Position numbers and translations under genes: made by a program. The notes under the pieces were generated by a model. The model made no database searches. It had not been told where the DNA came from and saw only the letters and a program-made list of their open reading frames with translations. Source: Bacteroidales bacterium (GTDB lineage: Bacteria; Bacteroidota; Bacteroidia; Bacteroidales; FEN-979). Taken from it: a stretch of 55,075 nucleotides of DNA. Below are positions 33,712 to 42,821 of the stretch, in pieces (the stretch's first letter is position 1; every line of letters starts with the position of its first letter). The stretch lies in the NCBI GenBank assembly GCA_014860625.1, contig JACZJJ010000057.1:1-55075 (forward strand). The letters are read 5' to 3'.

Positions 33712-35085
33712 ATGAAAAGAGTCGTGTTGATACTCTTGTTGATTGGGCCATTTCTAGGGATGGCCCAATCAACATACACACTTCAGGGAAAGCTGGATGG
33801 CCTCCCAAATCAGAAGATCTACCTGTTGAGTTTCTATGGTGAAAAAAATGCACTCATTGATTCTGCACAAACGAATGATATGGGCAATTTTTCATTCACG
33901 ATGCCTGCCACTCTTGCTCCGGGATTATACCGTACCAGCTGGGGAAAGGAGACGTATGTTGACCTGGTTTTCAACCGCGAGAACATTCGCTTCCGCACCA
34001 ATGCCGGGAATGCGTCCGACAGCCTTGTGATCATCGAATCAGTGGAAAACAAAATTTTCTACGATTTCATGATGGCCGACCGGGTTAGTCAGACGAAGCT
34101 TGAACTGCTCCAGCCGATCGTGGATTACTATCCTGATCAGGATGTTTTTTATTTCAATGCCATTGCAAACTATGAACAGGTTCAGCGCAGACAGGAGTTC
34201 ATTCTGGATTCCCTGAAGAGAGGCTTTCCGGACTCTTATGCGGTTAAGATCCTTTCACATTACAGCACCCCGTTTCTTCCGGCATCACTTTCGCACAACT
34301 CGCGGCTGGTATTTCTGAAGCAGCACTATTTTGATCTGGTAGATTTTACCGACACCTCCCTGTTGCGGTCCAATGCCTGGCCCAACAAGGCAATTTCGTA
34401 CCTGGCGTTATACAGCAGTAACCGGCTTTCACAGAAACAGCTGGAAGGAGAATTTATCAAAGCGGTCACGGTAATGCTCAGTAATGCCGGTGAAAATCCC
34501 GAGATCTTCAAATTTTTACTCGATTACCTTGTGAGTGGATTTGACAAGTATCATTTTGAAGATGTGATCGCCTACCTGGCGGAGAATTTCCAGGATCCCT
34601 TCTCCTGCGAAGATCAGGAAAAGAAATCGGAATTGCAGAAGAAGCTCGATACTTTTAAAAAAATTGCGATCGGCCAGCCGGCTCCCGAATTTGAGATTCC
34701 CGATACCAAAGGCCTGCCGGTGAAACTTTCGGGCATCGACGCTGAATATACCCTGTTGATTTTCTGGTCGAGCGAATGCGGCCATTGTACCCAGATGCTG
34801 CCCAAAGCGAAGGCTCTCTATGAAGCACAGAGTCCAAAACGGTATGAGGTTGTGGCAATCTCGATCGACACCAGCCGGTCAGAATGGATGCAGGTGGTGA
34901 ATGAAGAGAAACTGAACTGGATCAACGCCTCCGAACTGAAAGGATTTGACGGCAAGTCGGCCGACCTGTATAACATCTACGCCACACCTACAATGTTCCT
35001 CCTCGATCGCGATAAGAAGATCGTCTCCAAACCGATCAGTTATCGGGAGTTGGAGGTGGCGTTGAGGCAGCAGGGATTGCTGTAA
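33712..35085 (+). CDS. DUF4369/thioredoxin-like periplasmic protein (CGHC)
   Basis: 457 residues with a signal peptide (MKRVVLILLLIGPFLGMAQ, no lipobox Cys). The DUF4369-like N-terminal domain (about 21-110) is followed by a long helical middle (about 115-310) and a C-terminal thioredoxin fold (about 320-457). Its active site is FWSSE-CGHC (356-359), the disulfide-isomerase-like dipeptide, and its cis-Pro region is IYATPTMFLLDRDK. It pairs with the CGPC lipoprotein upstream. The different dipeptides suggest different redox potentials, perhaps a donor/acceptor pair (inference). Its TAA stop runs directly into an AAGTACG tandem array. Confidence 0.87.
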   Translation: MKRVVLILLLIGPFLGMAQSTYTLQGKLDGLPNQKIYLLSFYGEKNALIDSAQTNDMGNFSFTMPATLAPGLYRTSWGKETYVDLVFNRENIRFRTNAGNASDSLVIIESVENKIFYDFMMADRVSQTKLELLQPIVDYYPDQDVFYFNAIANYEQVQRRQEFILDSLKRGFPDSYAVKILSHYSTPFLPASLSHNSRLVFLKQHYFDLVDFTDTSLLRSNAWPNKAISYLALYSSNRLSQKQLEGEFIKAVTVMLSNAGENPEIFKFLLDYLVSGFDKYHFEDVIAYLAENFQDPFSCEDQEKKSELQKKLDTFKKIAIGQPAPEFEIPDTKGLPVKLSGIDAEYTLLIFWSSECGHCTQMLPKAKALYEAQSPKRYEVVAISIDTSRSEWMQVVNEEKLNWINASELKGFDGKSADLYNIYATPTMFLLDRDKKIVSKPISYRELEVALRQQGLL

Positions 35086-35114
35086 AGTACGAAGTACGAA
35101 TTACGAAGTACGAA
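35085..35114. repeat. AAGTACG tandem array (four 7-bp units)
   Basis: AAGTACG, AAGTACG, AATTACG, AAGTACG, AA. The first A is the last base of the upstream TAA stop. The array fills most of the 36-bp gap to the LytS-type kinase gene. Confidence 0.75.
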
Positions 35115-35121
35115 TGCAAGT

Positions 35122-37263
35122 ATGACCGCTAAATTTCTTCATTCTATGGGGAGTATCCTAAAGTCGCCAATATTCCGGAAAGGATCTGTCATATTGCTTC
35201 ACCCACTGAGCCTGTCGCTGATCGCAACGATCATCATTCTGCTGATTTTTCCGGTTAACATCCCAAAGTACCGGCTTAATATTGTGGAAAGTAACAGAAG
35301 TAAAGAGCCTGATGTTGTTTATTGGGAAGATCTTGAAGAGGACGGTATCAGCGATTTTGTATTTTTTGGTTATTACCCGATTGGATATACTGTAGCTGCC
35401 GTTTACTTCTGGCCGTCGGGGAGAGTCAAAGAGTGGGATATCCCTGGTAAACCCATCAATCTGATAGACAACCATTTTTTTACGATTGGACAAGTTATGC
35501 CTGGCGGAGGAAAAGAGATTTTTGTCTTTTCCCAGTCTCATGATTCGGTATTCTTAAACCGTATTACTGATTTCTCTGATCAACGACCCAACTGGGAGCA
35601 GAGGTTCATTGCCACATGCAGATTGGTCAATGGAGCATATGACATCATCATTGTCTTTCCCCGGTTGGAAGACCTTGACGGAGATAGTATCAAAGAGTTG
35701 ATTTTCGGTATTAATACAGGTTTTTCGATCGCTCCAAGGGCGTTGTTCATCTATAACTTTAAGATGGATACCATCTATCGTTCCATTGAAACCGGTAGCT
35801 ATCTCTCTGATTTTCTGATAGCTGATATCACCGGGGATCAGAAGAAAGAGATCATCACCATGGGTTATGCCCCTCAAAACATTCTTGACACGGTAGTTAC
35901 CTACCACGACAGCAGCAACTGGGTCATGGTTTTTGACGATAAACTTCGTCTGATCTTTGCGCCGGCCGAATTCGAAGGCAGGACCGGGTCAACTTCTGCA
36001 ATCGGGTTGCCATCACCTGCAGGTGAAAAATTGCATGTTTTGTGGGTTACTCCCACAAGCAATCCTCACCAGGTGCAGCTATTCCGGATCACAGAGGATG
36101 GCGAAAAGAGATTTGTGAAGGAGTTTTCTGAATTTGACAAAAAACAGACTGTGGGAGAAAATCTTCTTATGCAATTTAATAACGAATTTAAATGGGTCTT
36201 CCCATTGAAAAACGGGGATATCTGTTTGTTTGATACCACATTCAGAGATCCGGAGGTTATTCATCTTAACCAACCCATTACCTATCTTAAACCGATGGAT
36301 GTGGATCTGGACGGGATTCCAGAGTTTCTCGCGATAGATGAAGTATTAAATACCCTGACCATCTACCGGAATGATTTCAGCCATCCTGCATCTGTCAACG
36401 TTGAATTTTGGGGCATTCAACATACAATATTTTCTCTGAAAAAGATCGGACCCATGGTGTCAATTCTTTGCATAAGCACCGGGAATTTGCATTATAAGTT
36501 ATCTTACCTGGTAAATCCATACTGGTATACGCGTCCTGCAATCTGGGCGGCCATCTGGTTCACTGTATTTCTTTTCACATCGCTGATCAGAAAGATCCAG
36601 CGGATCCAGATTGAGAAACGTTTCGCTACCGAAAAAAAGATCACCGAACTCCAGCTTAAGATCGTGAAGAACCAGATGGATCCGCACTTTACCATGAATG
36701 CCATCAACTCCATCATCGCAGCAATCCGACAGAAGGATCAGGATAGCGCTGCACAAAGCCTGATGCATTTTTCGCAAATGTACCGTTCTCTGGTGCTTTC
36801 AGGCGACAGGATTCAAAGAAGCCTGGCGGAGGAGTTGGAGTTCACGAAAAATTATCTGGAACTGGAGAAGTTTCGGTTTAAAGATCAATTCGGTTACCAA
36901 TTTGAGATCGCACCGGAAACGAATCTCAGCATGGAGATTCCTAAGATGATTGTTCAAACGCCTGTTGAGAATGCCGTAAAGCATGGGCTTCTTCACCGGG
37001 AATCGGGAGGGCTGCTGACAATCAGGGTAATCCATGTTGATCATTTTCTCCGGATTGAGGTGGAAGACAACGGCATCGGGCGTCAGGCATCTGGCACCAG
37101 GACTTCCACCGGCACCGGAAAGGGGCTTCAGATCATGCAGGAGTTCCTGGACCTGTACGAAAAGATTACCGGAACCAGCATTCCCTGGGAGGTGACCGAT
37201 CTGTCTGATGATTCGGGAAAGCCGGCGGGAACCAGGGTGGTGATAACAATACCAGTTTCATGA
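35122..37263 (+). CDS. LytS-type histidine kinase with propeller-like extracytoplasmic sensor
   Basis: 713 residues. TM1 is at about 22-46. A large extracytoplasmic region (about 50-465) carries at least four FG-GAP/VCBS-like acidic motifs: EDLEEDGISDFVFFG (69-83), DLDGDSIKELIFG (184-196), DITGDQKKEIITMG (235-248) and DVDLDGIPEFLAID (393-406). TM2 is at about 470-490. Then comes a His_kinase (PF06580) domain with phosphoacceptor His522 (NQMDPHFTMNAINS), QTPVENAVKHGL (612-623) and EDNGIGR (648-654). LytS-type kinases normally pair with a LytTR regulator, but none is adjacent, so this is an orphan kinase. Its TGA stop is the first base triplet of an AGTCAGA repeat array. Confidence 0.87.
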   Translation: MTAKFLHSMGSILKSPIFRKGSVILLHPLSLSLIATIIILLIFPVNIPKYRLNIVESNRSKEPDVVYWEDLEEDGISDFVFFGYYPIGYTVAAVYFWPSGRVKEWDIPGKPINLIDNHFFTIGQVMPGGGKEIFVFSQSHDSVFLNRITDFSDQRPNWEQRFIATCRLVNGAYDIIIVFPRLEDLDGDSIKELIFGINTGFSIAPRALFIYNFKMDTIYRSIETGSYLSDFLIADITGDQKKEIITMGYAPQNILDTVVTYHDSSNWVMVFDDKLRLIFAPAEFEGRTGSTSAIGLPSPAGEKLHVLWVTPTSNPHQVQLFRITEDGEKRFVKEFSEFDKKQTVGENLLMQFNNEFKWVFPLKNGDICLFDTTFRDPEVIHLNQPITYLKPMDVDLDGIPEFLAIDEVLNTLTIYRNDFSHPASVNVEFWGIQHTIFSLKKIGPMVSILCISTGNLHYKLSYLVNPYWYTRPAIWAAIWFTVFLFTSLIRKIQRIQIEKRFATEKKITELQLKIVKNQMDPHFTMNAINSIIAAIRQKDQDSAAQSLMHFSQMYRSLVLSGDRIQRSLAEELEFTKNYLELEKFRFKDQFGYQFEIAPETNLSMEIPKMIVQTPVENAVKHGLLHRESGGLLTIRVIHVDHFLRIEVEDNGIGRQASGTRTSTGTGKGLQIMQEFLDLYEKITGTSIPWEVTDLSDDSGKPAGTRVVITIPVS

Positions 37264-37305
37264 AGTCAGAAGAGAGAAGCCAGAAGTCAGAACTGGAAGC
37301 TTGAA
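37261..37305. repeat. AGTCAGA array, left copy
   Basis: Degenerate 7-bp units AGTCAGA, AGAGAGA, AGCCAGA, AGTCAGA, then ACTGGAAGCTTGAAGG. It begins with the TGA stop of the LytS-type kinase. An inverted relative with the same ACTGGAAG segment lies at 42822-42873. Confidence 0.65.
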
Positions 37306-37380
37306 GGAGGAAATGTGAAATTTCAATTATAATTGAAGAAATTACAATATTTGAGTAAAGTATAAATTATAATTGAATGA

Positions 37381-38382
37381 AGGCATCCAACTATAAATTT
37401 CCTGAAGCCGTATATTTCAAGGGGGGATTACATTGAGAAGCTGATTCCTTTCATTGATGAAATTCAGGACATTAAACATTTTGAAAAGGCACTCCGAAGT
37501 TTACTGGCACTCGGGAGATATGATATTTTTTGTACAGGAAGTAATGCGCAGTTGCTATAGGCGGACATAGCCGGACATTTAAGCGGGAGATCTCTTGAAG
37601 TAAAGATATTTTCCCTCTCCTACAAGGAATTCCTTCAGTTTCATAAGATGGATGACAATGCCGGAAGCCTTGAGAATTATTTAAAATACGGAGGGCTGCC
37701 CTACCTGATAAATTTACCTCTTGAAGACCATATTATTTTTGATTATCTGAAGAATATTTACGCTACCATTCTGTACAAAGATGTTGTTGGGAGACAACAT
37801 ATACGTAATACATATTTTCTCGAAAACCTGGTGAAATATGCCGCCGATAACATAGGAAACATTGTTTCGGCGAAACGGATCAGCGATTTTCTAAAATCCC
37901 AGCGTACTGACATTTCCACCCAGGTTGTTTTAAACTACCTGACACAATTAACGAATGCATTCATGCTATTCAAAGTAAGCCGGGCAGACTTATATGGTAA
38001 AAAGATATTCGAGAGCTCGGAGAAATACTATTTTGAAGATCTTGGATTACGTAATTCAATAAGTGGGTACCGGCAAGCGGATATTGGCAAGGTACTTGAG
38101 AATGTGGTGTACCTTCATCTGTTGATTTCCGGTTATGACGTGAACATCGGGGTTTCGGGCAACAAGGAGATTGATTTTATTGGGACAAAGAACGGCGAGA
38201 AAATATACGTTCAGGTCACCTATTTATTGCCGGATCAAACAACCATTGATCGGGAATTTGGAAACCTGTTGAAGATCAAAGACAATTATCCCAAATACGT
38301 GGTATCAATGGATGAGATACATGGGAATACGTATCAGGGTATCCGACAATTGCATGTGCGCGATTTTTTACTGGCAGGTTGA
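37381..38382 (+). pseudogene. Decayed AAA ATPase/DUF4143 protein (truncated 5', internal stop)
   Basis: One frame carries, without a start codon, a short lead-in (SRGDYIEKL), then FIDEIQDIKHFEKALRSL (Walker B of the AAA_14 ATPase). The sensor segment YDIFCTGSNAQLL ends in an in-frame TAG (37558-37560), and the same frame continues as ADIAGHLSGRSLEVKIFSLS, the expected next residues. From there a DUF4143 C-terminal domain is intact (YGGLPYLI, YKDVVGR, EIDFIGTKNGEKIYVQVTY). The N-terminal part with Walker A is absent, replaced by AT-rich sequence containing two AATTATAATTGAA copies. Alone, the ATG at 37648 would give a 244-residue C-terminal fragment. I read this as a dead member of the ATP-binding/DUF4143 family often found in mobile or toxin-antitoxin-like contexts. 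Confidence 0.85.
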
Positions 38383-38455
38383 AGATTAATTCAAGATGAT
38401 TTCCAATGATAACATTTTCGGAGGGGACTGAAGATTCAAGACAGAACTACTATTC

Positions 38456-38472
38456 AATTGTTTTCAACAATC
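38456..38472 (+). promoter_or_regulatory. ATTGTT-TTC-AACAAT palindrome upstream of the helicase gene
   Basis: A perfect 6-bp inverted repeat with a 3-nt centre (38457-38471), 25 bp upstream of the TATATTTG box. Its size and place would suit an operator for a small dimeric repressor. No regulator gene is evident in the cassette. Confidence 0.3.
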
Positions 38473-38496
38473 GTTATGTGTTCTCAGCACAAAAAG

Positions 38497-38504
38497 TATA
38501 TTTG
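38497..38504 (+). promoter_or_regulatory. Putative -7 box (TATATTTG) of the helicase cassette
   Basis: TATATTTG fits TAnnTTTG and lies 17 bp upstream of the ATG at 38522, giving a very short leader. It shows that the cassette has its own promoter, separate from the decayed ATPase. Confidence 0.45.
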
Positions 38505-38521
38505 AAGCATAATATTGCTTC

Positions 38522-41389
38522 ATGTACGAGATCCTCCTGCTGAACGATCTGAATCCCGGGAAACTGCGAAAACAGTTTGACAAAACTTTGGAAGAGCTGG
38601 CTTCAGGGAATTTTACAGCAGCAGAAGTAAAGAAAATGACGGGGACGGGATTTTACCGTGCCAGGCTTGACAAGGAAAACCGTCTGTTATTCAGCTTCGG
38701 CCGCCATCAGGAAAAAAATTACCTGCTGGTCCTTGAGCTGATCCTGAATCACAATTATGCCGGTTCCCGTTTTCTGCACGGCGCAACAATTGATCAATCA
38801 AAGCTGGTGCCTCTGAGTGATACAACACCCCCGGCGGAGGATGTTGTAGCGATGCAATACGTCAATCAACGCTATCCTAAATTCCATCTGCTCAATAAAT
38901 TTCTCTCCTTTGACGACACGCAGGAAGAGATCCTTAACTACCCATTGCCCCAGATCATCATCGGATCAGCCGGAAGCGGTAAAACCGCGATAACACTTGA
39001 GAGGATGAAAACCCTGAAAGGGAGGATCCTCTATGTGACACTTTCCTCTTATCTTGCAGAGAACTCCGCGCGCTGGTATTATTCGAATAATTACGAAAAT
39101 GAAACCCAGGAGATCGATTTCCTCTCTTACCGCGAATTCATTGAAACCATTCGCATCCCCGAAGGGAAAGAGATGGATTTCAGGTCGTTTGAAAGGTGGT
39201 TCTTCGGTTTCCGGCAATCTACCCGTCTCAGGGATGCCCATAAAGTGTATGAAGAGTTTCGGGGAGTGATCACCGGAATGGATATTACAAAAGAGTATCT
39301 CTCCGCAGATGAATACCTTTCACTCGGGGTGAAACAATCCATTTTCCTGGCCGCCGAACGGGAAACCGTCTATCACCTGTTTGAAAAATATCTGCATTTC
39401 CTGAAGGAAGAGGGGTTTTACGACATCAATATATACACGCACAACCTGCTGGACTTTTGTCATCCGGTCTATGATTATATCATTGTGGATGAGGTACAGG
39501 ATCTCACTAACATTCAGCTTTTTCTTATCCTGAAGTCGTTGACTAAAACGGGAAATTTCATCCTGTGCGGGGATGCCAACCAGGTAGTGCACCCCAACTT
39601 CTTTTCATGGTCGCACCTTAAGACTATGTTCTATCAGCAGGATTTCAAGGGCGATGACATTCGCATTCTTCATGCCAATTACCGGAATACAGAGGTTGTT
39701 TCAAATCTTGCCAACCGACTGTTAAAGATTAAGATTGCCCGATTCGGATCATTGGATAAGGAGAGCAACTACCTGGTTAACACCGTTTCACAATCGGAAG
39801 GTGAAATGGTATTCCTGGAAGAGAAACATAAAATGGTTACCGAACTTGCCGCCAAGACACGCAAATCGGTCAATTATGCCGTTCTGGTTTTGAGGAATGA
39901 AGACAAGGCCAGGGCTGGTAGCATCTTCCCGTCCCCGCTGCTTTTCTCGGTGCAGGAATCCAAAGGACTGGAGTACGAGAACATCATTCTTTATAATTTT
40001 ATATCGGATAATGCCGCAGAATTCAACAGCATCTGCGAGGGAGTAAATGCTGAGCATATGAACGGGGAAGATCCGGTATACTCCAGGGGCCGGGATAAGA
40101 GCGATAAATCTATCGATGCATACAAATTTTACATCAATTCTCTCTACGTAGGCATCACAAGGGCTGTTAAGAATGTCTACATCGTGGAACAAACCCGCGG
40201 ACACAAACTGATCCACTTGCTGGGGGTCTCGGAAGAGATGCGGGAGAGAGTAATCAAAGAAGATATTTCTTCAGCGGAAGACTGGAAGCGGGAAGCCAGG
40301 CGACTGGAGAAAATGGGAAAATCGGAGCAGGCTGATGCTATCCGGAAAAACATACTGGTCACCGCCACCCCGAACTGGGAACCCATGACCAATGAAAAGT
40401 ATATAGCGTTGCGGAATGAAGCCTTCGACCCGGAACATTTCAATAAGAAAGCCAAGGACCAACTGTTTGACTTTGCACTGATACACAATCAAACGTATAT
40501 CCTGGAGAAGCTGGCTGCATTAAATTACCGGCGGGCCGAAAAATATGAAAACGAACGCGGTTCCATCTTCCGCAGGTATTACCAGTATTATCGCGATGAT
40601 AACCTGAAGATGGTGGCACAGGAGGTGAATAAGTACGGGATTGATTACCGTGATATCTTCAATTTTACACCCCTGCATGCTGCCGCATACGCCGGAGCGG
40701 AGAAGATTACAGCCTCCCTTCTGGAGAACGGGGCAAATCCCGACTTGCCTGATACATTCCACAAAACACCGGTACAGATCTCTCTTCAACAGGCTTATAT
40801 CAGTAAGGAGTACGCCAGTCACCGGCTCAGAAAGATTTACCCGTTGTTGCTCTCCGATGCCCTGAGCTTGCAGGTGGACGGACAGCTGATCAAGATAGAT
40901 CCCCACAAGATCGAATACCTGATGGTGCATCTCTTCATTGCCGTCCAATCCAGCATCATCCAATCCAAAAATTTTTATGAGTCATACGGGATCCGGGTCG
41001 ATGACTTCCTAAACAATCTTAAACCTTTTCCTGAAAGCGTCTTGCCTGCATACCGTAAGAAGCGGGAATACTGGCTTGCATTGCTGGCAAAACACGAGAC
41101 CGGCAGTCGTAATCCATATAACAAAAAGCTGTTCCGAAGGATAGAGCGTGGGGTATATGTCTTAAATCCCGGTATGTTGATCCGGTATCGCGATACCTGG
41201 ACCCCCGTAAAGGATATTATTGACAGCCAGGGGATCACACTCAAGGAATTGAAAGAACACTCAAAAGAAAAGCAGAGAAAAGAGATGGAAGCATGGAGCA
41301 AGAAATATGAAAAAGAGAAGAAAAAGCGAGAGCGCGAAGAGGAACTGAGACGGCAGGGCTACGGGTATTACAGAGATCCATTCTTATGA
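38522..41389 (+). CDS. UvrD-like SF1 helicase with RelE-like N-terminus and ankyrin repeats
   Basis: 955 residues. Residues 1-85 (YEILLLND, a long helix, VKKMTGTGFYRARLD, RLLFSFG, LLVLELIL, HNYAGSRF) have the strand/helix order of RelE/ParE toxins (inference). A complete SF1 set follows: Q motif FDDTQEEIL (130-138), Walker A GSAGSGKTA (148-156), Walker B VDEVQD (322-327), motif III CGDANQ (349-354), motif IV ANYRN (385-389), motif V ESKGLEYENI (479-488) and motif VI LYVGITRA (541-548). Residues about 709-760 hold two ankyrin repeats (NFTPLHAAAYAG, HKTPVQISLQQAY). A helical region and a Lys/Glu-rich C-terminal coiled coil (about 905-945) complete it. No nuclease motif is seen. It has its own promoter box and overlaps the partner gene by 4 bp. 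Confidence 0.85.
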   Translation: MYEILLLNDLNPGKLRKQFDKTLEELASGNFTAAEVKKMTGTGFYRARLDKENRLLFSFGRHQEKNYLLVLELILNHNYAGSRFLHGATIDQSKLVPLSDTTPPAEDVVAMQYVNQRYPKFHLLNKFLSFDDTQEEILNYPLPQIIIGSAGSGKTAITLERMKTLKGRILYVTLSSYLAENSARWYYSNNYENETQEIDFLSYREFIETIRIPEGKEMDFRSFERWFFGFRQSTRLRDAHKVYEEFRGVITGMDITKEYLSADEYLSLGVKQSIFLAAERETVYHLFEKYLHFLKEEGFYDINIYTHNLLDFCHPVYDYIIVDEVQDLTNIQLFLILKSLTKTGNFILCGDANQVVHPNFFSWSHLKTMFYQQDFKGDDIRILHANYRNTEVVSNLANRLLKIKIARFGSLDKESNYLVNTVSQSEGEMVFLEEKHKMVTELAAKTRKSVNYAVLVLRNEDKARAGSIFPSPLLFSVQESKGLEYENIILYNFISDNAAEFNSICEGVNAEHMNGEDPVYSRGRDKSDKSIDAYKFYINSLYVGITRAVKNVYIVEQTRGHKLIHLLGVSEEMRERVIKEDISSAEDWKREARRLEKMGKSEQADAIRKNILVTATPNWEPMTNEKYIALRNEAFDPEHFNKKAKDQLFDFALIHNQTYILEKLAALNYRRAEKYENERGSIFRRYYQYYRDDNLKMVAQEVNKYGIDYRDIFNFTPLHAAAYAGAEKITASLLENGANPDLPDTFHKTPVQISLQQAYISKEYASHRLRKIYPLLLSDALSLQVDGQLIKIDPHKIEYLMVHLFIAVQSSIIQSKNFYESYGIRVDDFLNNLKPFPESVLPAYRKKREYWLALLAKHETGSRNPYNKKLFRRIERGVYVLNPGMLIRYRDTWTPVKDIIDSQGITLKELKEHSKEKQRKEMEAWSKKYEKEKKKREREEELRRQGYGYYRDPFL

Positions 41390-42804
41390 AGAAACATCAC
41401 AAACAACCATTATTATCCCCTGAAAAATACATCCGCACCCGGGCCAGAACGCTGCCTGTCGGCTCTTGTTATATCAACGATAACTGGAGAGAATCGGGAT
41501 ATGCAACGATTCTGGTGACCAGGATACACATCAACGGCAACGTTACACATGGAGCCTATATGGTTGATCTGTACTGTCTTGGAGTAAAAGACTCCTTCTG
41601 GAAATTCAATGAGCATCCAAAGGATTTTCATGAACTTCTCGACAAGCAACAACGGGAAAATGATTCCGGAATCAGGATGAGGAAAGTAGATTACCAGCTG
41701 GTGCATAATATTATCTATGGGGCTATTGCGTTTGCTGAAGAATTAGGTTTTCACCCGCATAAAACGTTTGACCTGCCAAAATACATCCTGGAGGAAGATA
41801 CGGATAATATCAAGCTGATCGATATTGAATTCGGATATAAAGGAAAGCCGCTTTACATTTCCAGTCCCGAAAACCCCGGCGAAAAAATCAGAGTGCTTCC
41901 ACACCTGGAGAAAAAGCTGGGGCAGGGCAATTACTATTTCATCACCGAGGCAGAAGCAGAGGAATTTTTCGAACGCGAAGAGGAAGATGAGAGTGACGAG
42001 ATGGATTACCATAACCCAGAGGTAAAAAAGAACCTGATCCTGGATTTCGTAAGCCTTGCAAGTAGTCCGAAAAAGTTTCTAAAGAGAAATCTGGAAAAAA
42101 TTGGGGAATTAATGGAAAAAGCCGATATAATTTTCTTCGTATATATGGTCACAGTGGATGAGCAAAAAAAAGCATCAGCAGCCATTGGAGAACTTTTCGA
42201 CTTCAGCATAACCAGTGAGGTTCTTTCCGACAGCTTACTTTTTGGAAAAATGGAGCCTCCCGCAAACAGCAAGGAGATTGCGAAACAAGCCGAACGATTG
42301 TACCATATGGCAACCTCTGAACAATGGAAAGAAGGCTTAACCGAGGTCGATAAAATGAGAATTCAGTATCCGGAAATACCTGTATTTCAATACCTCTACC
42401 TAAAATTCATGGAATTGAAAACGGGCTTGAGAAACCTCCTGCCACAACTAGAAATACTCACCAACCAGAACCCTGCTTATCTTCCTTTCGCTTATATGTA
42501 TGCCTCGGCTTTTATCCTGAACAACCCCAACAAAACATCATATGGGATTTCCGAGGAGCTTTACCTTAAAAACTTTTACCCCGGGCGCTCCTCATTTTGT
42601 CGGGAGGAGTTTCTGCTATTTATTCATCTGCTCATTCTCAATTATGGACTTTCAGGTGAAATGTTAATGGTGGAAGAGATGTTGCTGTTAATGGGACGAC
42701 GGTACCCTGGATTAATGCATGATGAATTACTTTTCGAGGCGAAGATTGGCAAAATACCCTTCGTCGTGGCATGGTGTGAGAATTGGATTAAAGAGAATCC
42801 CTGA
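41386..42804 (+). CDS. Unnamed conserved helicase-partner protein with helical-repeat C-terminus
   Basis: 472 residues, start codon inside the helicase stop (ATGA). The N-terminal region (about 17-165) has a distinctive pattern: ARTLPVGSCYINDNW, GYATILVTRIHINGNVTHG, YMVDLYCLGVKDSFWKFN, then AFAEELGFHPHKTFDLPKYI and DIEFGYKGKPLYI. This looks like a compact conserved globular domain that I have seen in hypothetical proteins but cannot name. An acidic stretch (about 187-210, EEFFEREEEDESDEMDY) links to an all-helical C-terminal half (about 295-470) with TPR-like spacing (LYHMATSEQWKEGLTEVDKM, LEILTNQNPAYLPFAYMYAS). No catalytic motif is visible. Translational coupling implies it works with the helicase, perhaps as a binding or regulatory subunit. 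Confidence 0.75.
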   Translation: MKKHHKQPLLSPEKYIRTRARTLPVGSCYINDNWRESGYATILVTRIHINGNVTHGAYMVDLYCLGVKDSFWKFNEHPKDFHELLDKQQRENDSGIRMRKVDYQLVHNIIYGAIAFAEELGFHPHKTFDLPKYILEEDTDNIKLIDIEFGYKGKPLYISSPENPGEKIRVLPHLEKKLGQGNYYFITEAEAEEFFEREEEDESDEMDYHNPEVKKNLILDFVSLASSPKKFLKRNLEKIGELMEKADIIFFVYMVTVDEQKKASAAIGELFDFSITSEVLSDSLLFGKMEPPANSKEIAKQAERLYHMATSEQWKEGLTEVDKMRIQYPEIPVFQYLYLKFMELKTGLRNLLPQLEILTNQNPAYLPFAYMYASAFILNNPNKTSYGISEELYLKNFYPGRSSFCREEFLLFIHLLILNYGLSGEMLMVEEMLLLMGRRYPGLMHDELLFEAKIGKIPFVVAWCENWIKENP

Positions 42805-42821
42805 CAAGAGAAAAACTTCGT

